A stretch of DNA of 64,000 bases, taken from assembly GCA_949358305.1 (NCBI GenBank), contig OX442317.1:6204186-6268185 (forward strand), written 5' to 3'. This DNA comes from Strigamia acuminata. Taxonomy: Eukaryota > Arthropoda > Chilopoda > Geophilomorpha > Linotaeniidae. The first letter of the stretch is position 1, and the number at the start of each line of letters is the position of its first letter. The translations under genes were made by a program, and so were the position numbers. The notes below the pieces were generated by a model, which did no database searches, was not told the DNA's origin, and was given only the letters and a program-made list of their open reading frames with translations. Positions 34,941 through 46,370 of the stretch are shown in pieces.

Positions 34941-37900
34941 TTTAAGAGAACCAACAGAAAAATCTTTTTTGTTGTATTCTGATGGTCCAACATTGTTGAA
35001 ACTACAAAACAGTTGAGCCCCTAATGGCTTGTATTGATGTACAACAGTGAGTAGAAAATGATGTTAAAAATGGGAGTCAAAAATTGTGAAATTGTAAACC
35101 TTTGGTGGGTTTGGTTTAGTATTCATCCTGTGTATGAGGGGGTTAAAATTCAGGAGGGGTGATGATGGAGACAGATGGCGTTGGGAATATCCTAACCTTG
35201 ACCTTGTGGATGTGGTGAAGCAAGAAACCGAAGCAAAAAAGAAAAAAAAAATTGTTTAAAAAAAAATGATAAATTTCTGGTGAATCTCCTGAATTTCCTG
35301 ATTCGCATCCCCAATGCACCTTTAATGAAGTTGGAATGACAAGTGGTGGTCAAACGAGTGGGATAAAATGCTAAAAAGACAAAAAGGGAAGGGAGAGCGC
35401 ACTATTCGGGCATATTGTTGCAGAAAAGGGAGAGTTGTTGTTGTAAACACGCGCACAATAGAAGCTTTGGGTCTTTGTGGTTGTTTGATGATGTCACAAG
35501 GGGAGGCCGTGATGGCGACATTAGAAAGTTTTTGAAGGTTGTCCATCCAAGTTTGAACTGGGGTTGTTAGAGGCAGGATGTCCGTTGGATATACCCCTAC
35601 CCCCCTTTCCTTTACTCTACCATCTGGGGGTGATAAGGGTGGGTAAGGGACATGATAACCTTGACCTTGAGACAAGAGTTTTGGTTATACAAGTGACCTC
35701 TCTCTCTGCTCAAGGTTCCGAATGGGGGTAAAGGTAGAGCGAGGAATTTTTGAGGGGGTTTTGTTGTTTTTTGGGGTTTTGGGGGGGTTTTGGGCGCTGG
35801 GTGGGGGTTTTGGGCCGAGATGTTTCGTTCTGAGTTTGATGTGGAATTATCTGATTGTGTTATTGACTTTTTCTTGTACTCTTCATCTTCCTCGTCCGCC
35901 TCCCTCCCTTGCCTGCCCGCCCTATAGACAAACAGGCATCAGTGGGGGATAAAAACGAAACGCGGGGGTGGGGGAAAAAAGCCAGACGAGTTTGCACCAC
36001 CCTACCTGACACGCACACTCTATCAAAATGGAGTCCACACCCACGCATAGGTAGGGGAAGAAGAGGGAAAAATGCGAGTGCAAAGGTGTGAAATGCTGGA
36101 TAAAAATATAATAATTGTTAGTAATGAAAATGATTTTGTTTCAAGGATGGGTGCACGCTAAAATGGATTTCGAAATTGGAAATTCACGTTTTAGGCCTAA
36201 ATTTGTGATTAAAATATTTTTTTTAGGCGGAAATTAATTTTTTTTAAAAATTTATATTTGATTTAATTTTAATTCTAATTTCGAAGGTTAAATTAATTTT
36301 GTGTTCAGTTTTAATCAATTTTGTTCAATGTTTTTTGCATGTTTGGGAAATAATTTTGTTAGAATTTGGGGAAAAATATAGAATAGAATCGAATGGAATA
36401 GAATAGAATAAAAAAACAATGCAATTGAGGGAAAAGTCAGAAAACGACCCTCCGCACTATCAAAAACACCCCACCCCCACATTTTTATTCCCCACCCCTC
36501 TAGATCGTTTAATTGCGTCTGCGATCACCCCTCGCCCTCCTCCTTCCTGTTTAATTGGCATAGCAAAGAACTGAAGCGGGGGTGGGTGGGTGGGAGGGTG
36601 AATTACTGGTCGATAAAAACCCAGAGAAATTCTTCGTTTTTTCCCCCCCACTCTACAGTTAATGATCGGCTAGTTTGGTCTGGGATGAATCCAGACTTTT
36701 TATTAATATTTCGTTCCTGGATTTTTTTTATTTTTTATTTTTTTTGTGTAGTTTGCTATGAGTGATGAGTTTTGTGAAATTAAAGGGTTAAATATTTTTT
36801 TTTTTTTAATTTATTTATTTAATTTTTTTTTTTTTTATATAAAAAGAAGAAATTTGTAATTTTTTATTATTATTTTAATTGTTTTCGTTTAAATTTGTTT
36901 TTGTGGAGTTGCTAAGTTTGTTGCTTGAGTTTTTCTAAGAGAAGTTCTTCTTCCTGTTTTGGTTTTTTTAGGGGATTATATTAAAGGAGATTTAGAGGGG
37001 GAAAAAAAATGGAAATAATTAGAGTTGCTTAGCAACTGTGCTGTACTAAGAAGAAGGTATTTAGTTGGGGATGGGGAAAATTGGGCTGTAAACAGAGTGA
37101 GAAATTCGAGTCTTATTATATATATTATTGTTAGAGTTTCATTATTATTTTTTTTAATTTTCCTAATATTTTTATTTGCAGATGTGGTGCCATTTTGAAG
37201 CTTTTGTGTCCACACTTTCTGGTCCAGATAAGTCCAAAGATTTTTTGTTTAAGATATATGATTTTGTTTTTTGGTGAAAGAAAAAGAAAAAAACTGAGCA
37301 CAAGTTCCTAAATGTTTTTATTATTGTAATGTCTTGAAATCAAATTGAAATCTTCTTTCTAAAGGGAAAAAAATCAAAAGTTACAAATAAGTGCAAGTAT
37401 TTTGACTGGAATTTATTATTTAAAGAGATACAAAAGATGAAAGAAAGAAAGAAAGAAAGACAACAAAAAAAGAAAAAGTGTCTTGTCTGAATTGAATTTT
37501 TTTTTGTTTATTTGGTGGCTAATTTAAAGATAAAAAAAATAATAATAATAAAAAATGTAAATATGCATATTAATAATAATATTTATAACTCAGGTCTCCC
37601 CTCAGGAAAATATAAGATTTGTTCTGTGTATTCTGGAAAGAAGGAAAGATATTCTGGATTCAAAGCTATACAGAGGCACCTCAATTGGAAATGATTTCTA
37701 AATCAATTGGCTTGAAAAAAGAGAAATTATTATATTCTAGATATAAAATGGAAATCAAAACCCAAAATAAAAATAAATCTTAAAATAAGAAATTAAAAAA
37801 AAAAGCTATAAAAGGTCATTTTGTTTTGTTTTCCATCACCACACAAGAGGGGGCAATAAGCTGTGGTTGATTGTTGTATTTTATCTATTGGCTCTTTTGT

Positions 37901-40900
37901 GATGGTGATGATGAAGAAACTGGTGACCTTAAAAACCTCTGTATTTCTATGGCTTTGATGATGAGAAAGAAAGAAAGAAAGAAAAAACAAACATATAGTT
38001 GTATTAATTTTTTTTTCTTCTTTTTTTTTTTTTTTAATAAAAAAAAAAGAGAAAAGGGTAATTTGAAAAATATGTTATTACAAGTGTATGCTACAAACTG
38101 CTCAAAGAAAAAAAAAATTTAAAAAAAAAAAATACCACGCCATTTTGGATTTCTCCCAAGACCTTTTTTCTCCATTAAAAAAAAAATATAATAAATTAAA
38201 TTTAAAATAGGAAAAAAACTGGAAACAGCTTGAGAAATTGCTAAATTGCTAATTCAAAGATTGATCACTGCGAAAGACATTTTATTTTTATTTTTCTGTT
38301 ATTTTATCAATTGAAATTCTTTGTCTCATCATTCTTGTTGGGTAAATTGCACCTGGGGCTGTGCTGTGAATAAGGGACTGTCTGCAAAGTTGAAATTCTT
38401 TTCTCTCCCCTCCATTACCTTTACCCTTGACCTCTAAGATACCCCCCACCCTGAGGCAGTTCACCTGTTATGACATGTTAAGCCTTCTAAACCCAACACT
38501 ACCTCAAATTGACTCAAAACACCAATTTGGCTGCACTTAAAAGGCAATGAAGGGCCTCTAGTGGTTGGAAAATGAACCTGGTGTTGATTTGCCAAACTTA
38601 AATTCCAAACTTAGACATAAGTGTCATTTGTTTATATGTCTGGGGGATTTCTATTTTGAGTTCCCCCTTTTTCTTCTACCCCCAATGAGGGACATAAAAA
38701 TAGGAGTATATTTTGATAAGACATTCCCTCAGGACTCTTTTACCATAAAAGGAAGGATGTGCCAGTATCCAGTATATTGCTGAATGAATTGTAATGTGCA
38801 GAGATGTCAAGTTATGCCAGTTATTTCATAAGAATCAATTAGCACTCGATTATTTCTCTTTTTTGCTCAATTATCTGGCAGTTTACATTTGTTATTACTT
38901 CGTTTAATTTGTTTAACAATGTGAGGTGTTTTTCAAAGGTGTTTCCAGTTGTTTTTTCTTTTTTCTTTTTCTTATCATGATTTGATTGTGGAGAAATTTT
39001 CCAATGGTTTTGAAAGGAAATCGAACAAAAATGGACATTGTTGTTTGCCTACCTCATTTTTTTTTCTGTTTTTAATAATAAATTATTCCATAATTTTATT
39101 CTAGAATGTGTATTGTATAAGTTTTAATTTAAGAAATGAATTGAAGGGAAAAAAATACCATTTCAGTTTTATCATATTTTTTTTTTCTTGTTTGCTTTTT
39201 ATTTTTATTTTTTTATTTTATGTTTTGTGATGATTAAACAATGCAGTTATGTGTGTGGATCAAAAAATCAAAAAATTATTATTATTATTATTATCAAATA
39301 TTTTTATTGTGTGTAATTAATAATGTTGTTTGTTGATTTCAGTGAATCAATGTTGTTTGAAAGCAGCCATTTTGTTTGCATTTTCAATGAGCTGAGTTCC
39401 TATATATTGTGCAATTGGGGATTTTTTTAACAAAAGGAAGTTTGTTGACTTAAAAATATACAAATTCCAACAATATATAAATTGTGAAATCAAAAAAGTT
39501 TTTTTTATTATTTTATTTTTATTTTTTATTTTTTATTATTTTTTTTGGAATTGATTCATATACATAATTGCATTGTTTAAACTACTCTTTTTGAGACATT
39601 ATTATTGTAAGCACAAAGAGCACCTCAAGATGCTTTGTTTTCTTCAATGGGCATCAACAAATTGGGAATTTAATTCACTGTGATTGCACAAGCAGTTCCT
39701 ATCTATCTCTTTAACCAATAAAATACAAGTTTTTTAATTGATTGATTGATTAAATGGCAGGTCATGTGGTTTGTTGCCAACATTTGCTGTAGATTGTTTC
39801 TTTAAATTTAATTTTGTTTTGTGGTATTTTTATAGGTTGATTGGGAAAACAATTTTTTTTTGTTATCATTTTTTGTGTTCATATTTGGTCATTTCCAGGT
39901 GTGTGCCTTTGTATAGGATTTTGGGTGGCAGCCATATTGTGGCTTTTGGAATGGTGTTTGTCATGTGTGTTGATATCTGGTGTGAATTTTTTCACTTTTG
40001 GGAATTTTATCCATTAATTTTAAATATTTAAATTTACAAAAAAAAATATTATTATTATTTTTAACAACAGATCACTTTTTATTGTAGATGATGATGATGA
40101 TGAAGAGAAAAAAAAGTTAAATAGTTTTCTCTGCTCTTTTTGTGTTTTGTTTTTAGTGTTTTGATGACATCTTGTAATAGTTTTTGCTCTTTGCCATTGA
40201 AGACAGTACCTGAAAGCATAAATCCATGCAATTCTATACATTAGCACTGAAATCTCATAGAAATAACAAACAAATCCAAGGTTTTTGGTTAAATTATTTT
40301 TTTTAAAAAAAAGACACTCCTGATTAAGCTTAATTTGATGTATTAGGTAATATTACACTTTCCTTTCTTAAATATTAAAAAATGTACATAAAAAATAGTC
40401 TTAATGAACAGCTGTTTCAGCAAATGAGCTTTTATTTGCACTTTTTGTTGTCTAAAAGCTGTTTTTGTGTACAGAATTACTAAATATTTTCATTTTTTTG
40501 TACTTTAATTGGGGACTATAAATTACAAATCATTTATTTTCTAGGTTGAATAATTTTTTGAATGAGGGATAGGAGAGAGGCAAGAAAAGGGCTCATTAAA
40601 TAATTGCAGCAAAATATGAATATAAATAACAACCAAAATACCTTGAACACTTTTATTTTATTTCAATTTATTTACTTATTTCATCAGAATTCGTCACAAG
40701 ATGGTGTCAAAACTGTTTCAATGATTTATTATTTTTGTTTATTTTCTATTTTTACTCAATAATAATTTGTATCAACTATCAAAGAGCAGAGAAAAAATTC
40801 AAATCAATTTGTTTTTTGTCAATAATCCTAGAAAAAAATACTCCAAAAGAAAGAGCAAAGTGATTATACTGAATAAAAATAAAATAAAGCAAAAGGTTTA

Positions 40901-41407
40901 TGGAAACAAATACATTGTACTACAGTATACGCCATTTTAAGAAGAAAAAAGATTTTTCCAAGAAAAAGTATTAAAAAACCCTTCACAAAATAAAATAAAA
41001 TATAAAAAAAAAAAACCTCAAAAAATATTAATAATAAATTAATAATAATAATAAATTCCTATTTAAAAACCACTTTACACATTTTTTGTCCTATTCAGTC
41101 CCTTTGTGTCTCCTGTTGACAGAAAAGAAAAAGAGAAAAAAAAAACCTAAAAAGTCACTTTTTTGGTAAATATTAATTATTACCTGATTATTATGTGTTT
41201 GTACACTATTTTACTGAGAAACTCAAAATAAATGACATTTGAAAATGTGCTAATCTTTTGATCTACTTTAAGAATGACATTTGTTATTAATCTATTGTAT
41301 TCTTGGCGAAAAATAAAGAACGTCGTAGTCAAGAAGTGTTTGGCCCTTATTTCAATACGGACATCCTATACGATCACGAGTACACATAGCAAAGGTAACA
41401 AAAATTC
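34941..41407. other. AT-rich stretch, no conserved gene seen
   Basis: Open frames are scattered, short and unsupported. G-rich or C-rich tracts lie at 35540-35830 and 36440-36650. GAAA microsatellites lie at 37440-37460 and 37966-37985, and several TAA or TTA runs near 37540, 39280 and 41040. A tail-like AAATAAAGAACG at 41308 could end an unrecognised transcript. Nothing matched a known protein. Confidence 0.4.
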
Positions 41408-41510
41408 ACTAGCTGCATTCAAAAATTAAAATATCTCAAAATTTAAACTTAAAATACACTTAAACTAAAATTGTTAAAACACAAGTATTTTTATTTTTTA
41501 ATGCCGCTAC
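41408..41510. mobile_element. Small inverted-repeat element, second copy
   Basis: Tips CTAGCTGCATTCAAAAAT and ATTTTTTAATGCCGCTAC are inverted copies of each other. The centre matches 33021-33162. Confidence 0.5.
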
Positions 41511-43907
41511 TATTAACATAAACCTAATATTAATATAACAATTTCTTTCTTCCGCACAGTGCTGACATAATCGAGTATTTTGGAGCTTCCCTGCACAACA
41601 TTTAATTTCCACATGTTTATTTCCCGATGAAAATCTACAGTTTATTCACGTTGTGTTTATTTTACTGCGACTATACAATGTAAAATTGGTTCTATTCAAC
41701 CGATTCAACCAAGGATGTAATATATGTGGGTGTAAACAAGGAAAAGTAAGAATATATATACATGTTTTAAATTTATTTTTATTTTTATTTCTTTATTTTT
41801 AGTGTGGCATTGACAATTCTAATTCGTGTTTGACCGGTGCGCTTTTAAGATGCAAAGTGATGTGTACAGCGGCTTATTGACTCGTAACAATTGTAATAGC
41901 AATCAAAATTCATCGATTCATAATAGTGATTAATAGTTGTGTTGAAACACACGACGAGTTGTTGTTGAAAGTGACAAAACAGGTGATAGGTGAGCAGCTG
42001 TTGGTTTTTCTCATGGCACGTTGTAATAAGACCAACAGCCCCACTAATTTGCATGTGAAATTGAAACGATTATGTAAATGAGGAACAGGTATACTTTAGG
42101 GGTTAACAACTGTTATTATTATTTGGTGCGTGTAATTAGACCTGTAATGTCCTCTAGCACTAAATCGGTTTAAATGTTCGACGATTTCACATGTAATTCC
42201 GGTAGCCGCGCACAAATAACGCTCCAACTGACGTGATGGATATCCACGTGTTAAATTGAATACAAAGAAAGTTTTACATAAGGAAAAAATAAAAATTATT
42301 TTTCAATGACGTATAAAATTGTTTTTATTTTTATTTTTCTTTATTTTATGTTTATTTTCTCGTAATGTATTTGCAGAATGCCCACTATGGATCAATTGGC
42401 TGACCCTCTCATTGAGATGTAGTAAATATTGGACCAATCAGAGGACAATTTTCATCTAACTTGTTATTGGGTGTTGGTTTTGACACGCCATGACGTCACC
42501 TCACTCCGCCCATTTGATTGATGAACGCCATTTTGAGGTCAAAACCACCTAGCGATGAAAAGCCGGCACACCGTTGCTTTTTCCCAACTGATTTTCCCAC
42601 TCTTATGTCATCAATGAAATTGAAAATTTTTTATTTTGAATTATTTATTTTTTTATTTTAAAAAAAATAAAAATAAAATTGTGAAATTGTGGAATAATTT
42701 TTCTTGTTGAAATGGAATCAAGTTGTGCCGCCTGGCCACAATATGGCAGTGCATAGTAACGAGAGATGAAGAGAGGTTTTAATCCGAGTCGTGTGTTTGC
42801 TCTCGGATTTGTCAATAGGGGAGTTTTTCAGGTGAGAATGGGTGACATTTAACCTCCTCTTTCGAACCATGCACGCGTATTCACCAAGGTGCAAATTGCC
42901 CTATAACCCCTGGGTGAACTTTTGATCAGAATACTAATGAAGCTGGAGCTGGAGCTGGAGCTGCACCGTGTATCGCTTTACCCAACTGCACCCTGCACCG
43001 ACGATGGAAAACATACAATCGCTGGGTGGGTGGTTTCTGGTTTTGAAAAATGACACCAGGCGGCAATAAAAAAAATCAATCGCTGATTTTCGTTTAAATT
43101 TTCTGATTTAATTTGGTTCTGGGGGAGTTAGAGGGAAAGAGCAAAAAAAATTTTGTTGAGCCCGAGACTTGTCATTTGTGTGATTTGTGTGGGAAAAAAT
43201 AAGCTGATTCCATTGCCGCCAACAAAACGTGGATTTAAGTACAAATGTGAGATTTCATTTTCCGAATCACGTTCTTTTGTATGGACGAGTCGTAAATCTT
43301 AATTCCGAGCAAAGCCGGAAGAAAGTTTTGGGAGGATTTTCTTTTTCTTATTTTTTTTTCTTAAGATGCGAGTAAAGAAAGGGATTTGAAGAAAGTTAGT
43401 GAATGGTACATTCTTTATTTTTCTATTTAAACTCACGGAAGGAACGTGGGTTTTTAAATTTTACGAATGAGAGCTGAAACATCGGTGGTGTGTATGATGA
43501 CGTCACTTGTTAATGGACCTGAATTTTTAAACCGGGAGTTGTTATCGGATCCCGTGGAACTAATACCGGTTTTACATGACATCATTCGGTATGATAAATT
43601 TGTATAAAATAGGATCGCTAGTTTTATGTTTTAAAGAAATGTCACTACGAGGCAGCACTTATTGGTTCATCTATATATCCATGGTCCCGGTCTCCTAGGC
43701 TACCGATGAAACCTGAAACATAATCGAACAATGCGGAATCGTGCTCTTAACACATTATTTAGTTAAATTATAGTAAATTATGTTAATTTTGTAGATGCAA
43801 GAACTCAAAATTCAAACATTCGTTATAAAATAACAAACGGATCCGCTCAAAGTTATGCGTGAATCCGTAATTTCTCTCTGATTTCGGCTCTTATCGAAAC
43901 CCAGAAA
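41511..43907. other. Upstream flank of PDHX, no other gene seen
   Basis: Mostly AT-rich. Balanced pieces occur at 41820-42240 and 42480-43020, with a (TGGAGC)n run near 42942-42963 and a donor-like TTTTTCAG|GTGAGAATG at 42831. The last 100 bases presumably contain the PDHX promoter and 5' UTR. Confidence 0.4.
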
Positions 43908-45873
43908 ATGTTGCCCTCCGTGATGAGTTTGAGGGCATCGTCGGTACACAACATTTTTCGATTTTCTCTCGCCAAACTTATTCTACAACATGCCAGTCAC
44001 GTCCACACGAGTTATTTATTCAGAGGTAATGCATCTAACACGTTTTTGTTATTATTTCTAAAAAAAAATTATAATTTTATTTGATAAACAAAAAAATTGA
44101 TGGAATTTTTACCATCCAGTCAAAGGTATCCCAATCAATATGCCGGCATTATCCCCGACGATGAGCGAAGGAACCATAGTAAAATGGCTGAAAAAAGAAG
44201 GCAAGTTTGAAAAAAGTTAAAAATCACATCAACTCATCCAAAATAATAAATTTTAATTTTTTTTTCAGGCGATCCGATAAATCCTGGCGATGCTTTATGT
44301 GATATTCAAACAGACAAAGCAGTTATGGCGATGGAGACCGAAGAAGAAGGCACTCTAGCAAAAATCATAGTAAAATAAACCCGAAACCCCTACACGTGTT
44401 TGTCGGGCAAAAAAAAATTAATGGAATAAAATTTTAATTTGCAGTTAGGAGATGACAGCAAAGATGTGAAGATAGGAGCATTAATTGGTCTGATGGTTGG
44501 CGAAGGAGAAGATTGGAAAGCCGTGGAAATGCCATCAGGTGGAGCTGGTGCACCTGCTGCACCGCCAGCCACAACTCCAATCCGCAAACCCGCAGCTGTC
44601 GCGAGTGCAACTCCGACACCGAAAGCAGCCAAAGGAAAATGGGACAAAATTGGCCCCGCCGTGCGAAGTTTGTTGCAACAATACGGGTTGAAAGCGAGTC
44701 AAATCCTCGCGACCGGTCCAAAAAATGCGGTATTAAAAGGGTAAACAAAAAAAAAAACACAATTTAGAAAATAAAAATTAACATTAACTTCGTTGACATT
44801 TACAGCGACGTGCTTAAACACGTCCAGGACAATAAATTGGCGCCGATTCCTACGTCAGCCGCGCCGCCACCGGCACCAAAACCGTCGGCCGACGGGAAAG
44901 TTAAAGCGCGGGCCCCGGTCGCACAAAGCGCGACTCCGTACAGAGAGATACCCGTGACGAATATACGGGGCATTATCGCCAAAAGACTGTTGGAATCGAA
45001 AACGAGCATCCCGCACGCGTACGCGGCCACCGATTGCGTCGTGGACGGAATTCTGAACTTGCGGAAAGAAATGAAACGTAATTGGGAAATGCGAAAAGCG
45101 ATGAAAACGTTAGTGCTATTGTTTGCTTGTGTTTAGGCGAGAATCGATCGGTGTCGATGAACGATTTTGTCGTCAAAGGTGTCGCGATGGCGTTACAAGT
45201 AAACGTTTCCGAGTTTTATACGAATCGATTAAGTTATTTGGATTTTTAATTCTTAGCGAGTACCTGCGGTCAATGTTCAATGGACGAACGAGGGCCCGAA
45301 ACGAATACCTGAAATTGATATATCAATTGCTGTGGCGACCGAGGGAGGACTCATCACCCCTATTGTCAAAGGTCCGGTTAATTTAACCGTGGAGCAGATC
45401 GGGGCCAGTGTAAAGGTGGGTCCGTGAACACATTTTGAGTGTTTTTATTAATTTTTTTGATTTTTTTAAAAAGCTTTTGGCTAAAAAGGCGCGAGATGGG
45501 AAACTTAAACCTCACGAGTTTCAAGGCGGATCTTTCTCGTAATAATTTTCATTTTAATTTAATTTTATTTATTTGTGTAATTGATGTGGATTTTTGTTTA
45601 AGGATATCTAATTTGGGGATGTTTGGCATCGGCCAATTTACTGCCATTATCAACCCGCCGCAATGCGCCATACTTGCTGTGGGAACGGGACGTGAAACGT
45701 TGAACGAATTTCTGCAAGTTCGTAATCGGATGATGGTGAATTTATCATATGATGCTCGTGCCATCGATGAGGATTCTGCGGCGCAGTTTTTGCAGGCTTT
45801 CCGCGATTTTATGGAGAATCCTAATCTGATGATGACCGGTGTACCTGACAGTCGAATGGGCATTAATTCATAA
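43908..45873 (+). CDS. PDHX: Pyruvate dehydrogenase complex component X (E3-binding protein)
   Basis: Nine exons give 474 residues with all phases closing: 43908-44025, 44120-44200, 44269-44369, 44445-44740, 44806-45077, 45137-45198, 45257-45415, 45474-45538, 45603-45873. The first 40 residues, Arg- and Ser-rich without acidic residues, look like a mitochondrial presequence. One lipoyl domain follows (about 43-128), with K83 in DKAV as the lipoyl site. Then come a linker, an E1/E3-binding domain (about 166-206) and the acyltransferase-like core (about 245-474). The catalytic DHRVxDG of E2 reads DARAIDE here, with Ala436 at the His position. A single lipoyl domain and a missing His indicate E3BP, which anchors dihydrolipoamide dehydrogenase in the matrix complex, rather than the E2 enzyme. 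Intron 2 uses a GC donor (G|GCAAGT); all others are GT-AG. Confidence 0.93.
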
Positions 45874-45973
45874 ATTTGCCAGTTGTTTAGTGCGCAAATA
45901 TGTGTAGTCGTATGCTAGGAGCAGGATTGTTTGATTGTTGATATTTTTATTTTATTATGTATATGTTGTTTTT

Positions 45974-45979
45974 AATAAA
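45974..45979 (+). terminator. PDHX poly-A signal
   Basis: AATAAA about 100 bases after the PDHX stop, followed by a GT-rich stretch typical of a downstream element. Confidence 0.7.
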
Positions 45980-46205
45980 TGTTTGGGTTTTGCTGTGAGG
46001 ATTGTGTTACCAATTAAATGATTGTTAATAATGTGTTTGTTGTAGAATTAGGGTTGTAGACATTGACGAGGTTTTAGCTTCTTTTAAGATCCATTTCAGC
46101 AAGTTTGAATAGCTTTTTACTTCTTTTTCAAATTCGGTGTTTGGGCAGTATCGATGACTTCATTTCAAAAAGTGAGCGATTACGTCATTTTTTAGTTCGT
46201 AACAC

Positions 46206-46344
46206 CGCCACCAGATGACGGAACGAACTGTTTTTAGCCCCATCTGGTGGCGGTGTCACGAACTAAAATATCGCCACCAGATGGCGCAACAAAATATCCA
46301 TTAGATTCATTCAAACTTCTTTTTAGCAGCGCCATCTGGTGGCG
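46206..46344. promoter_or_regulatory. Four CTCF-like sites in two inverted pairs
   Basis: CGCCACCAGATG appears at 46206, inverted at 46241-46252, as the full palindrome CGCCACCAGATGGCG at 46272-46286, and inverted again at 46330-46344. On the minus sense the last two give CGCCATCTGGTGG, which fits the conserved CTCF core YGCCMYCTNSTGG, and CAGATGGCGC fits the fly form. The first pair is nested in TTAGTTCG...CGAACTAA and the second in AAAATATCG...CGATATTTT, so a pair of small inverted-repeat elements is the alternative reading. Confidence 0.5.
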
Positions 46345-46370
46345 ATATTTTAGTTGTCAGAAAACTTTGT

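Noticed and set aside
43908-45873. Reading the gene as the catalytic E2 (DLAT) of pyruvate dehydrogenase
   Set aside because: There is only one lipoyl domain, and the catalytic His of the DHRVxDG motif is Ala, as expected for the E3-binding protein.
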